From the NCBI GenBank assembly GCA_033032865.1, contig JAWHQI010000005.1:13850001-13914000 (forward strand): a stretch of DNA of 64,000 bases, written 5' to 3'. The notes below the pieces were generated by a model. That model worked only from the letters and a program-made list of their open reading frames with translations. It did not search any database and was not told where the DNA came from. Below are positions 32,115 to 43,589 of the stretch, one piece after another. Origin of the DNA: Dactylorhiza incarnata. Its lineage: Eukaryota; Streptophyta; Magnoliopsida; Asparagales; Orchidaceae. Positions within the stretch are counted from its first letter, which is position 1. Each line of letters begins with the position of its first letter. Made by a program: the position numbers and the translations under genes.

Positions 32115-33812
32115 TGATGAGTCCCAATTATATACACATTTTCGGACTCATCTGGGCTTGTTTTCGCGCATTTGCACTTCACTTTATGCACATTATTGTT
32201 TATATTTCATTGACACTCCGGATTACACGAAGTGCACCTTTTAGGCCTGTTGTTGTATGCAATTGCATGCTTTGTTATTGGGGGCAAGCACAATGTGCTC
32301 CCCATTCTTTTTATGCGTTTATGCTTGAGCTTGAGGGGTATTCCCAGCCAGGTTGTGGCTGATGCAGGTGGACGGTTCAGCCATTTTTACCCAGAATTCA
32401 TGTCTACGTATATCGCACGGTCGTGCGTTTTCCCTGACGCACGGTCGAATGCGATCGTGCGTTCTCTTCTGGAGTGGAATACAATGTTCTGTAGTTGATC
32501 GTGCGTCTCTACGCACGGGCAGTGCCCGTGCGTGAAGGAATCGCACGATCGACCTGTTCAGCCTTGCTTCTTGGCTTTTCTGAATTTACCAGTGCTTTTT
32601 TACACACGGTCGGCTTTGACCATGCGTGAGTAAATCGCACGGGCACTCTGGGTTGCCTTTCTTCCTTTGTTTACGATTAATATCACACGGTTCACGCAAG
32701 GTCGTGCGTTCGACCGTGCGTGACCAAATTTCTGATTATTTTGTATAAAAGTTGCAGCTCTTGCCCTATTCCGGATCGATCTTCTTTCCCGCTCCAGTGG
32801 GCCCATTTCGCTGCTCCATCGCCATCCACCTTCAGGAGGTGCTCCGGGCTTATTCTTCATGCCAATCTTGAGCCGGAGTATCCTCTAGGCCTCCTCCATT
32901 GTTTGTGCACCTCCAAAGCTCCATTTCAAGATACAACTTGCTGCATCCTTGGAGTTCTCCGGCAAGATCGTGGCCAAAGGCGATTGACGAAGAATACGGG
33001 TCAACTAGAAGGAAGTGACAGTTCCTCTCTGTACCCCGGACGTCAGTCGTGGACCGAGCTCAGACAAGGCATGACAACCCTTGATTCTGACCGTGAATCC
33101 CGACAAGACTTCGTGCCTTGGTTGTAATCTCACCCCCTCTATTTTGTAGTATTTTATATCTTAATAATGTGTGTATGAACTATGATTGTAAAACCCTTAT
33201 ATTGAATTTTAGTACATTTCATCTCTATGTGAAATTATTTTGTGGTTTATGCAAGTGAGGAGCGCCTCCATCCATTTTCCATTCCACCATCGATCGTGTT
33301 CGTGTGCCGCACTAGCAATTGCTAGTGGCGTGCTTGTCGACGAGGTGCTTGCGACCCTCATTCCGCCTGCCTACTCGCCCATCCACCTAGTGAAGCATGG
33401 CATAGCGGCCCGTGTAATCCATTCGCCTAACGAAGCAGCACGCTCAAGGCCTGCACAGTTTGATTCCGCTTTCCTACTCGTTCATCCTCCCTTGTGAAGC
33501 AGCGCGCTCAAGGCCTGCCTAGTCTCCATCCTGCCAAGCGAAGCATTGCATAGCGTTATTGCACAGGAGTAGTTGTAGTATTTTCTCATTATTCTCCACA
33601 ACCAAAACCCCTTTCGTCCGCATTCCATCCCGACCTAGAGGACTTCAATCTCAAGTCCTTCCTCAATAGTTAACTCCACCTTACTGTGTTCCTTCGAGAT
33701 TCGATACTCGGGGATTTGCTCCTCGTTTTATATTACTTGAACGATCGGTACACTGCCATTTCGTGCCGCAGTCTAGCTACCGCCTATAGCGGTGTGCGAG
33801 ATTTGCACATCA
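32115..33812 (+). mobile_element. Solo LTR of an Athila-like family (1698 bp) with perfect TSD atggg
   Basis: TGATGAGTCC...TTGCACATCA, flanked by atggg at 32110-32114 and 33813-33817. It is related to, but clearly diverged from, the 1708-bp LTRs of the young element (40134-46846), being their opposite orientation: shared phrases include tatacac.tttt.ggactcatctgggc, gcactagcaattgctagt and gatcggtacactgcc. U3 has cgcacggtcgtgcg-type palindromes at 32415-32720. No internal sequence is attached on either side. Confidence 0.9.
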
Positions 33813-33817
33813 ATGGG

Positions 33818-34522
33818 TTACATTGTGCTCGGATCCTTTACTTATAAGTTAAGTTCAAATTCTGTTATTATATGCTCAACTGCTTATACACTGTCGTTGA
33901 TCCTGCTCTCTTTTGATGTACTCTCTTATACATATGTTATAACTGCTCTCTTTTGATGTACTTTCTTATACCACGATATAGCTGCCATGATTACATCTTT
34001 CCTTGTCACCTATTTTTGCTACTACTGACAATATTGCAGCTTTTCTTCATTCCCTTCCGCCTGGTACCTTAGAGTCGTCGGGGGAGAGGATGTGAAGCCA
34101 CTTAGTCTTTATGACTAACAGTTGTTGCACCACTATTTTTAGGAGTAGCAGCATACTACACAGGAGGACAGCCAGGCCAGGGTGACAGTGCTGGTGATTA
34201 CGATACCTTGGCTATCGTCGGCGGCAGATATAAGCGAGTGGTTAGAATGTAGCCTTAGGGCAAGTTTATACTCTGATGATATACAGGAGCTTGTGTAGAT
34301 TTCTGTCCTTTTTGTACTGTTTGGACATTGTTGCTTAATTGTGAATAAATGGCTTCTTGCTTTTACATTATTGATGGATTGGCGTTGTTTAGTTGGTCTG
34401 GCCGGCAGGATAGGCGTCTTGTGGGGGAGGCTAGCTCGTGCGCTGGCACTTCTGCAATGCGGCTGTCCTGGGCATTAAACTCTCCTCGGTTGTGTCTTGT
34501 GTTTCGGGAGGGGGGTCTTACA
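33818..34522 (+). other. Right end of the long solo LTR, non-coding
   Basis: Continues the 28729 solo LTR after the nested solo LTR. It holds a short duplicated ctgctctcttttgatgtact (33903 and 33942) and ends gggtcttaca. No coding signal. Confidence 0.6.
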
Positions 34523-35231
34523 TCATTATCTTTCATAACACTTCTTCTCATGAGAATTGGATTCTAATACTTTATCTATACTACTCCTTATATAAGAAAT
34601 GCACTAGATAACCTTGTATGATCTCTACAATGTTTGGTATCTGTTAAACTTCAAATTAAGTAACATTGTAGTATAATCTCTCTTTGATATGTTCATTTCA
34701 TGCTTTGTATATTTATGAAAATCTTTGAGATTTCAAAAGGTTAAAACATCTTTCAATTTTGAACTTAAACTCAGTTTTTACCTATGCATTTCATGCTTAC
34801 AAAAAGATGTTTCTTATAATCTTCCGCTTGCTTACAACTCTTATCTTTTTATTTGAAATCTCTTATATACTATGCTTTAACTCTTTATCATTATCTATAT
34901 TACAAAAGCTCGATCATGATTTATTTTTATAAAGAATGCCTCCTTACTACACTCACCCCACCTTCTCTTGATAATACCAAAAGGGGGAGATTAATTGAAG
35001 AAATCTAGAGGAGATATCTAGAAGATAAGGGGAGAAAGACTAATTCTTAAAATTTAGGGGGAGTAAAACATAAATTGCATTTATGTAGGGGGGCATTAAG
35101 TTAGGGGGAGTATGCACTATTCTCATGCTTATCATATACTATAGTTGCACTTTTATCTTGCTTATAATTTACCATACACACCTTTGTTGATTTCTTGCTA
35201 AGAGGATTTGTTATTATCAAAAGGGGGAGAT
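34523..35231 (+). other. SIRE element 1 3' spacer, right part, with several polypurine motifs
   Basis: Motifs of the type aaaagggggagatt or tagggggag occur at about 34979, 35047, 35102 and 35218. The last (35218-35231) directly precedes the 3' LTR and would be the working polypurine tract. Repeated polypurine motifs are usual in SIRE elements. No ORF. Confidence 0.8.
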
Positions 35232-36402
35232 TGTTGGACATGTGTGTCACATCCCTTTGTTTGAGAATAACAAATCCCAAATTGTATTTGATCTTGCTTG
35301 TCGTGTGTTTATAGTGTGCAGGAACTATAGGTGCAATACTCCACAGGCAGGAAGCAACTTGGAACCAACAAACTGAGCTTAAGCACTACCGCCAGCGCTA
35401 GTAGTTACTGTAGGCGCTAGCACTACCGCCAGCGCTAGCGCTACCGCCTAGCGCTAGCTCAAGTTCATGCACAGCGCCACATTGCCGACAGTTTCACAAC
35501 CGCTCTACACGAACGATAGCGCTACCGCCTAGCGCTAGCTCAAGTTCGTGCACAGCGCCACATTGCCGACAGTTTCACAACCGCTCTACACGAATGATAG
35601 CGCAGGCGCTAGGTACTACCGCAAGCGCTAGCTCGGAGTTCTATAAAATGGAGTTCTCTTTCTCATTTTTAATTGATAATCCCAGAGAGAGTCCCTTGCC
35701 AAATTCCTGAGTTGTTACTCTGCTGAATTCTCATCTCCCACTCAAAGTCAAAGAAAAATTCTGGAGAAGGAAGCCATCACGCTGCATCTGAAGAATAATC
35801 GCATCAACCTCGCTTGAGGCACAGTGGTCCTTCATCATCAAATCCAGAAAATCTCATAGAGGGAGTCTTTATTTGTATTATTTCATTCCATTGTATTTTT
35901 GTAGTGAAATCGCCTTGTATTTGGCGACTCGGTCTAGGTAGGACTTAGGGAGGAATTCGCCTTGTCTTGGTGACTACGTCTAGGTGATTAGATCTCGGGG
36001 GTGCTCGAGGCCATATCCGAGGGAGGATTGGATAGAACGTTTTGAGGCAATATCCAGGGAAGGATAGGCTAAAGCCAACTGATTCGTGGGGATACGAGTC
36101 GATATAGAAAAGGAAAAATTGTTTTACTTTGTACGCCTCCGATTTCTAGCGATATTGAAATCAAATTTTTGTAAACACCTTTTTTATATAATATAATCAT
36201 GTCTTTATTTGTGTTTACTTGATTTCTCTCTTTTAGGGTAAATTACAAAATTGCAAATTACAATTGTTTCTTCCTTTAAGCTAAATTGTTATTTCATTTA
36301 CATTTACTTAAGACAATTTAGTAAATCATCTAAAAATTAAAAAAGAATTTTATTCCCTTATTCACCCCCCCCCCCCCTCTAAGGGCGCCTATCGATCCAA
36401 TA
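35232..36402 (+). mobile_element. 3' LTR of SIRE element 1 (1171 bp)
   Basis: TGTTGGACATG to gatccaata (expected CAACA). It is longer than the 5' LTR mainly through an 81-bp direct duplication of gctaccgcctagcgctagctcaag... (starting 35440 and 35521). TATA box tataaaa at 35642-35648. The C tract is 13 long (36365-36377). Confidence 0.9.
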
Positions 36403-36895
36403 CCCCTCAGGGTCAATTTATAGCCTTTTCTGTACTGTTATGCTAATAGCGAGATTCTGTCTTTTGGCTTTGCTATACGCACCCGAAATTGGTCTGCTAA
36501 CAGCCAAACTCTACTATTCTGGAGGGCTATTGGCAGCCCACCAAGGGTATCAGGGTAAATTCACCTGTAGACCCCTGCTGGGTGAGTGGTCCGTGAGGGT
36601 GCCACATGCCAGCCTCTTCGCGAGCTGGGCCCGTGAGATCTCTTATTGCGAGTGGAAGTGAACCCCCACTTGCCTCGCCAGTTTGGAACTGCGAGACCTC
36701 CCCTGACTCGCTCTGGCTAAGTGCACCCCAGAAAGGTTCTTAACACGCGCTATGGCGTCACCATTCGCTACTCGCGAGTGATATTCCTGGTCCGCCTCGC
36801 CTTGCCTCGGCAGGATGCTCGTAGTGAATTGGCGAATGCTCTTTGAATCGCACGTAGTTGATTTCCCTGTGAGTCGGCAAACACTAGGTTGTACA
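36403..36895 (-). mobile_element. Tat element 2 5' LTR, right part
   Basis: Continues the LTR interrupted at 21486: aaattggtctgctaacagcc and gagtggtccgtgaggg match the Tat element 1 LTR, and it ends ggttgtaca like that LTR. The region 36600-36890 is diverged from Tat element 1. Next come aagtc and Athila integrase sequence. Confidence 0.8.
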
Positions 36896-37029
36896 AAGTC
36901 AAAGTCATGAATCGAGAATTAAAGCGGATATTAGACAATACGGTTCCTATTAATCGAAAGGATTGGGCACTTAAGCTCGATGATGCGCTATGGGCATATC
37001 TAACGACATACAAGACCGCTATCGGTTGT
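36896..37029 (+). pseudogene. Athila integrase fragment
   Basis: Plus-strand translation [28 protein letters not shown] and TTYKTAIGC aligns with [28 protein letters not shown] and TSYKTAIGC of the Athila element at 58912-58800. It is cut on the left by the Tat element 2 LTR and on the right by the Tekay-like LTR. It is the oldest layer visible at this point. Confidence 0.85.
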
Positions 37030-38889
37030 TGTAATGCCCCAGTTTTCAGGTGCAACAAGTTCACAGAGTTCTAAGCTAAGGAGCTAGCGCTAGGCGGTAG
37101 AGCTAGTGTCGGCGGTAGATCTTATCATCAAAATGGTTGCGTATCACTGAAATTACTTGTGTGTATCATCTAAAACATCATGACGAATCGTCGAGTGTTA
37201 GCGCCAACAGTAGCGGTAGTGCCGACGGTAGCTATCTTAATGAATTCGTATCCCGATGAATGTGTTTCGATGAATCGTGTCGAGCAATCATGAATTCGAT
37301 TCGACTAGCGCTAGTGCAGGCGGTAATGCTAGCGCTAGCGCTAGCGCTCTCGACAAATCCTTAAGCGGCTATGGATATGTTCGGCCTGGTCTAGGGCCTG
37401 CTTTAGGCGATAGCGCTGGCGGTATCATTTTTCTATATATAGCTGCCAAATTTGTCGATTATCCTTAGTTTCTCACATGGACTCTCTTCAAAGGCAAATG
37501 CAGATGTCAAGCAGAGGAAGGAGGTCAGTTTTGGCTATAGCAAGTCTGGGTAAGAGATCTCTTGCGCGCTTGTGCCATCGTTGGATCCGTGGACAGGAAG
37601 CTTAACCCTATGGCACCAAAACGAGCATCAAGGGTAACGATTATCCTCCTTAATCTCTGGACATGCTATTCCTTTGATTCACATAGGGGCATGAATCTTT
37701 CCACTAATTAGTGGATAGGTTCTTCCGACGGGTCGATATGGATTATCCCCATAAAAAATTGCAAATAAAGTCTGGATCGATGTATGGACATAGGCAAATT
37801 GTATGAAGCCCATCTGGATAGGTTGGTCTGGATTGGTGATGTTTATTGCGCTCTGGAGAAGACTCCGAGTATGTATGCTTGTTTTTGGGTTCTGGGTGAT
37901 GTGATGTGCTGCAGGGAGTTCTGGAGGTGATCTCTAGAAAATACCCAAAAGAGCTGACAGAATTGAGTTCTGTAGCTAGCACCAGCACTAGTGCTAGTGT
38001 TGGCGTTATCGCTAGTGGTCCTTGAGATCGCGTGGTATAATTAAGAATGTCCCTAAAGGTTGTGGTGATGACCCTGTGAGGTTGTCTTTTGAACGGGATG
38101 AGGTGAAAGTTTACCCGCATGGTGCTGCGATGATTGAGTCAGGTCTAGCTGGATCTGAAACCGACCATATTGGTTGGGACGAGGGGCCCCCTCATTGCCT
38201 TCTTATGGTAGAAAGCTGAAAAATGTCGGTGTGTACAACTTAGCTCAAATTAACCATCCATGTTGAAAAAGGACTTGTGGATGGAGTGTGCCTTGAGAGC
38301 ACAATACGTGCGGCCTAGAGTCGACGTATATGGTGATTTTTTATATGAAGTGCTTAGACGCACTTGTGAAATATCTGATGATATTGCTTGCTTCCATGGA
38401 AGGAGTACCACTGCCCCGGACATGGGGTGGGGTCGTTATAAATCTGGGTCAGCTAAAGCTAACCGGTTATCTATTTTCCCACTGCTTGGTGGATTGTGTT
38501 TGACAGGTCCTGGTAAGATGAGCGGGAAAAAGCAGGTTGGAACCCCAACTGTTGCACTTTGTTGGCCCTCGAAGGGCTAAGTGTTTTGTTTACAACTTTG
38601 CATGTGTGGCTGGCCTACATGCCAATGTTTGGAAGTTACTTTTGATGTAAATAAGTCTAGTAAATAACTTTATGTATATTCATTTCTAGTGAATAAGTGG
38701 ACAACTTATGTAATCTGGTTTTACCCTAAATAAATGCTTATGTTGTGTATGACTATGTGTATGCTGAGATGGTTTTATTTGAAACTATTTAACTGTTATT
38801 TACGTAACGCTCTTTACTATTCATTTAATATGGCGTGGGTTCCCGGTCTGACCTACTGTTATATTCTATGTGACATGGCGGGTGTTACA
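37030..38889 (+). mobile_element. 5' LTR of the Tekay-like element (1860 bp)
   Basis: TGTAATGCCCCAG...GCGGGTGTTACA. A cluster of gcgctagcgctagcgctag and ggcggtag motifs (37078-37430) precedes the TATA box ctatatata (37433-37441). More occur at 37975-38010. It contains short open stretches but nothing protein-like. Confidence 0.85.
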
Positions 38890-38892
38890 AAT

Positions 38893-38902
38893 TGGTATCA
38901 GC
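38893..38902 (+). other. Primer-binding site, tRNA-iMet-like
   Basis: TGGTATCAGC, three nt after the LTR; the following bases deviate from the canonical TGGTATCAGAGC. Confidence 0.7.
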
Positions 38903-39346
38903 TACGGGTCTCGATCCCTTTTCTTCTGAATTCGTGGTCAAATTTTTTAAGGGGTGATGATCATGTGTGTGAGTAGTCGTTAACTCTTTTAATTAACCAG
39001 ACAATGTCCACTTTAGGAATGAAATACATGTGTATTGTAGCTGCATGTTGGAACCTGAGTGTCCCCTAGTTGATTCTTGTGACATATTAGTCGCTAAATG
39101 TGTTTTGTTGCACATGTATAGGTCTTAGAGTGGAGCTGGGCAGTCTCGACCCCTGTGCTCTTCTGCGAGTACTGCATCAGCTGATGTGCCTACTCCTTCT
39201 GGTGAGACAGTGTGGTTAATTGCTGAGGTAGTATTCGCTATGTTCAATGCACAACCAGGAAGGCCTGTACCTATACAGCCTCCTACCCTTGGGGTGGCCC
39301 CAGTGCTGGTTGTTGTCGTTGAACCGGTGGTAGATAGAACAGTCTA

Positions 39347-40133
39347 GTGAGGGCAAGACGAGCTTCGGACCAACAACTGCAACATTTTCTGAGTTTCCAC
39401 CTTCCGACGTTTGCGGGAGCAGAAACCCCAACTCAGGCTGAGGACTGGCTCTCGAGAATTAGAAAAACCTTGACAACCATAGAAACGGAGGAAGGACAGA
39501 AAGTCACCTTAGCAATCTTCCTTCTAGATGGGGAGGCGGATCTTTGGTGGGAGGAGTTGGAGTTGCACCAGTTGGCGGGAAGACAACTAGCTGATGTCTC
39601 GTTTGAGGAATTTTCGACACTATTTTTGGGACGGTATCTCCCTTCTACTTAGCGAATTGAGATTGAAAACCAATTCAACCGATTGACTCAAGACAGTAGT
39701 ATGGTGGACGACTATCTGCACGAGTTTACTAGGTTGGGACATTATGCTGGAACCACATTTGCAGATGAAGAATGTAAGACTAATCAGTTTTATGAGGGTC
39801 TGCGGGATGACCTGCGGTTACTTTTGTATGGGCCAATGACGCAAGGTTTTATGACCTTGTTCAACGCTGCTCATTCCTTTTAGAAGGATATGAAGCGAGT
39901 ACAAATTAAGAAGGACTTGCAGGTACAGAAGCCAAAGTTCAAAGTACCGGACTCTGCAAAGTCTGGGCAGGGTAAATGAAGAAAGGGAGCTAGACCTTTG
40001 GAGCCAGCTCAGTCTTTCGTGACAGGAATGACTACTGGACGAGGTCCAATTAGGTTGTACAATTGTGGCAAAGTGGGTCGCTATGCTCGGGAGTGTCATA
40101 GCGGTAAGAAGGCAGTTGCGGCACATGCAGCAG
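39347..40133 (+). pseudogene. gag: Tekay-like gag
   Basis: One reading frame with three internal stops. It shows the retrotransposon gag domain (FHLPTFAGAETPTQAEDWLS, LDGEADLWWEELE, FSTLFLGRYLPS, SMVDDYLHEFTRLGHYA, FYEGLRDDLRLLLYG) and then a degenerate zinc knuckle YNCGKVGRYAREC, in which the first Cys is Leu and the His is Arg. The leader from 38903 to 39346 is non-coding. The young element is inserted right after the knuckle, at the agcag target site. Confidence 0.85.
40129..40133. other. Target-site duplication agcag (left copy)
   Basis: agcag at 40129-40133 and again at 46847-46851, exactly flanking the TG...CA ends of the young element. Confidence 0.95.
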
Positions 40134-41841
40134 TGATGGCGCAAATCTCACACACCGCTATAGGCGGTAGCTCGACTGCGACACGAAACGGCAGTGTACC
40201 GATCGTTCAAGTAATATAAAACGAGGAGTAATCCCCGAGTATCGAATCTCTCAAGGAACACAGTAAGGTGGAGTTAACGTTCGAGGAGGACTTGAGATTG
40301 AAGTCCTAAACGTCGGATGGAATGCGGGGGAGTTGGGTTGGCTTTTGGAAAATAAAATAAAAGCTATCAACTACTCCTATGCAATGCCGCTATGCAAAGC
40401 TTCGTTTGGCGGGATGGAGACTAGGCAGGCCTTGAGCGCGCTGCGTCGCAAGGGCGGATGGACGAGAAGGCAAGCGGAATTGAACAATGCAGGCCTTGAG
40501 CGCGCTGCTTCGTTAGGCGGGATGGAATACGGGCCGCGATGCCACGCTTCGGTAGGCGGATGGGCGAGTAGGCTAGCGGAATGAGGGTCGTAAGCACCTC
40601 TTCGACAAGCACGCCACTAGCAATTGCTAGTGCGGCACCGGACACGGTGGTGGAGTGGAAAAGGGATGGTGGCGCACCTCATAAACACATAAACCACAAA
40701 AGCATTTCACAACAATATGAAATATATATAACTAAAAGCAAGTTTAAGTGCTCTTCATCAAAATACACAAGATCTAGCTATTACAACAATCAATAAGAGA
40801 AGAATAAGGCAAGAAATCGACCGAATCCGAAGGCTCGTTGTAGATTCACGGTTGGAATCGCCGGGTTGTCAATCCGCGTCCAAGCTCGGTCCGCAACTAC
40901 GTCCGGGGTAGAGAGAGCTGTCACGACTCTCCAATGGACCCGTCTTCTTCGTGTCACGATCCGGTAGAGGTTGCAAACTTCCTCTTGCTTGATGGTAATG
41001 GCGGCTAAGTCTTCCTTTGGAGCTCTTGGATGAAGGAGGAGGCCGAGAGGAAACTCCGGCTCAAGATTGGCGTGAAGAGCAAGCCCGGAGCACCTCTATA
41101 TGGTGGGCGACGGTGGAGGAGCGAGGTCGGACGAACTGGAGCAGAAAACGGCGGAATACGGCCGGAGATCCGACCTAAATCGCGAGCAGCGGATTTTATA
41201 GGCGCTGGAATTAAACAGTGCGCACGGTCAGTGGCGTACGACCAGTGGTCGTGCGCACTAGAATCCTGTGATCGTGCGCTCTGCCTGGACGGAACCTGCA
41301 AAGACAGAAATTATAAAATAAAATGTTCGCACGACCAGTGGCGCACGACCGGTGGTCGTGCGCACTATCGTCGGTGGTCGTGCGCAATACAGCAAACAGA
41401 ACTCAGAATTTTAATGATAAGTGCGCACGAGCAGTGGCGCACGACCGGTGGTCGTGCGCACTAGCATCGATGGTCGTGCGCACTGCTCCAAACAGAACTC
41501 ATGAAAAAGGCATTAAGTGCGCACGATCAGTGGCGCACGACCAGTGGTCGTGCGCAATAGAGCCAGTGATCGTGCGCAGTGTTCCTGTGCAGAATTGCAC
41601 CGGGAACACCTGCACGACTCCAATTCCAGCATACGACACCGGTCTCGCCACTGAAAATGGAACTTAACAGTACATGAAAACTACTAATGAAGATAAGCAT
41701 GAAATCACACCAAAAATGGGCCTAGAGGTGCACCTAGCATGGAATATCAAATATAAACAATAACAGGGCTAAAGTGCGGTGGAATGACTAAATAAATGGC
41801 CCAGATGAGTCCATAAAAGTGTATATGATCAGGACTCATCA
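40134..41841 (-). mobile_element. 3' LTR of the young element (1708 bp)
   Basis: Plus-strand boundaries tgatggcgcaaatc and aggactcatca. TATA sense TATAAAA at 41194-41200 (minus strand). Upstream in sense, four palindromes gcgcacgacc..ggtcgtgcgc start at 41234, 41341, 41437 and 41533. Short open stretches such as 41030-41667 arise from these palindromes and are not genes. Confidence 0.95.
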
Positions 41842-43589
41842 CACCCCCAGACTTACCTGTTTGCGCGTCCCGAGCAAACAAATTCTAAGCGAACTAGGAA
41901 AGAACAGTAGATGGCTTAAAACTACAATACAGAGTACCATGCGAAGTCGCATGCTCACGTGCATAAGAAGAATAGTAGAGAAGATTTCTGATTATATAAA
42001 CAGTTTATATATTTCTAAAAGAGTAAAAGCATATTACAACTACTCAAAATGGTGAACAGCGGTGAATCGTTCGGTCATGCATACGGAGAAAGTAAGCTAA
42101 ACGCTGAGACGAGCATTGCCCAAGATCGGGATGCGGGAAAAAACTCCACTGAAATCCATCAGTGTCGGTGACCATAGGCTTGCCCGGTCACATTCTCTCC
42201 ACGGCACTGGTTTGACTCAAATGCGTGAATCAATAGGACTTTAGGTTTTAAAATGGGGCTTGGGTTTAGGTGAGGATAAACAAAGATAAAAACGACGGCT
42301 CAAGCACTAAACCCAAATAAGCTCATGCAGAAATTATTCTCGCTCACCACACAAACTTGCGGGTACATCACACCCCCAGACTTGGACTTAACAACATGGG
42401 TGTGTGCACCGCCTACTCCCAAACATATATTGTTTTTTTTACACAGATTTTTCATTAAAGCTCATCTTTTTCTTTTCTTTTCACTTCTCTTCTTTTTCTC
42501 ATTTTCTTTTCTTTTCTTTTCAAAACATTTTCAGCAAATTTATCAAAGATGCACATCCACATTTTCACAAAAGTATCACAACATCAACAACCCAACTCAT
42601 GAAAATAATAACAGCTAAAGCTCAGATTTGGGTGTGCGACTAGGATTGGCTTTTGGGCTTTGGTGAAATAAAAGTGGGGCTGAATCAAAGAACGGGTAGG
42701 CACAACTGGGCTAGCGAGGATATAGCGGTAGGGATAGGCACAAAGGCTCAACCGGGCCAAAATGATGGCCTATATCATATTCACACAATTGACTAGCCGT
42801 ATACCCATGCTTCAAGAATCGCTTGGGGCAAGTTCTAGCCACCGAGAAAGATTCTCCTTTCTCCCGACTCAAGCAATACGAATCTAACGATCGTTTACAC
42901 ACATCCCTATGCTACCGTTTGATTCCACCGAATTCACCATTTGAGTAAAGTAAACAACATTTACACTAATAGAGAAAAATATAAAACCATAGTATAAAAA
43001 GAAATTTAATCTACACGAATTTCTATGCAACCGAGCACTCGACTAGGAGCACTACTAGAGTCAACATTTTACTCTGCTACATAGTCCTAAGCCATCACCT
43101 AGATTTTCCCACATAAGCAGAAGAATTAAATTCACTACAGAGCACGCATACAGACGAGTACGCGCTCAAGTGGGTGCTGTGGTGTGCAATGAAAATAAAC
43201 AAAACATTTTAAAAGAAATCTTCTAGCATGCAGTGCAATAGTGCACGTGAGCGGGTAAACAAAACTACTCTCCCCCAGACTTAAACTAAACAATCCACAG
43301 AATATATGACATGAAAATCAGAAAAAGCTAGGGAAAGAGAGTACCCAGTGCTCAGAAATGAGCACACCAGAAGATTGGCGTTTAAACCACGACTAAGCTG
43401 CAGCACCCGCCATCCAGAAGAAGTACCTGCAGGGGTCAGCTCCGCAAAACAAAAGAAACAGAAAAAGATAAACTACAATACTACAGCTAACTAAACAGGA
43501 TGGACTAAAAAAAATAAAATGCTTGAAAAGTAAGATAACTACTGGGGTTATTGTCATCCCAGCACGACTTATTCAGATTTTGTACAGTT
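41842..43589 (-). other. 3' UTR of the young element, non-coding
   Basis: On the plus strand: polypurine complement cacccccagactta (41842), hairpin 41860-41878, a second copy acacccccagacttg (42370), a third tcccccagacttaa (43271), and pyrimidine-rich DNA at 42420-42540. Blocks shared with the Athila 3' UTR: aaatccatcagtgtcgg.gaccataggcttgccc (42153) and gcttggggcaagttctag (42822). No ORF of note. Confidence 0.8.
41860..41878 (-). other. Hairpin next to the polypurine tract (young element)
   Basis: Plus strand tttgcgcg - tcc - cgagcaaa, a stem with one mismatch. The Athila copy at 56567-56585 is attgctcg - tcc - cgagcaat; the outer pair differs on both sides (T-A versus A-T). Confidence 0.6.

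Larger units (their letters stand above)
28729..34522 (+). mobile_element. Long solo LTR (about 4.09 kb after removing a nested insertion), probably Ty3/gypsy
   Basis: Begins ataacatcccag, near the TGTAACATCCC start common to Tekay/Del-type LTRs with the first bases altered, and ends ggggggtcttaca. It is flanked by tcatt. No primer site, gag, pol or polypurine tract is present, so I read it as a solo LTR. It contains a gctagcgcccggcggtaacac block (28991), a 25-bp tandem repeat (29056-29546), a pyrimidine-rich stretch, and a ~115-bp direct duplication (31411-31525 and 31728-31842). A second solo LTR interrupts it at 32115-33812. Open stretches at 29027-29930 are by-products of the repeats. The lineage call is tentative. 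Confidence 0.65.
21487..36402 (+). mobile_element. Ty1/copia SIRE/Maximus-lineage LTR retrotransposon (SIRE element 1), with nested insertions
   Basis: 5' LTR 21487-22566, iMet-type primer site, gag, protease-integrase-RT-RNase H (copia order), a long 3' spacer, a series of gggggag polypurine motifs, and 3' LTR 35232-36402. It is inserted in the Tat element 2 LTR, with cccc retained on both sides (21483-21486 and 36403-36406; g or a before it). The 3' spacer is interrupted by a solo LTR (28729-34522). gag and pol have frameshifts and stops. No env-like ORF is recognisable. LTRs differ at about 7 of the first 152 bp. Confidence 0.92.
16230..36895 (-). mobile_element. Ty3/gypsy Tat-lineage element 2, its 5' LTR split by SIRE element 1
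   Basis: Minus-strand coding order: gag scrap (21180-20909), protease (20908-20330), linker (20285-19812), RT, two RNase H domains, integrase (to 16873), then a 3' UTR with 94-bp repeats. The 5' LTR is 21211-21486 plus 36403-36895; rejoining matches Tat element 1 across the break (aaggtgccc then agggtc.atttatag). The left LTR is missing, replaced by the ORF-less Athila-like tandem. Coding sequence is far more decayed than in Tat element 1. On the right it is inserted in an Athila integrase gene fragment. Confidence 0.88.

Noticed and set aside
37277..38580. Small ORFs in the Tekay-like LTR as possible host genes
   Set aside because: Contained within TG...CA LTR boundaries and not protein-like.
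41030..41667. ORFs with repeated DRWSCAL motifs, duplicated at 46035-46672
   Set aside because: Both are inside the LTRs of the young element and follow the gcgcacgacc/ggtcgtgcgc palindromes; no evidence for translation.
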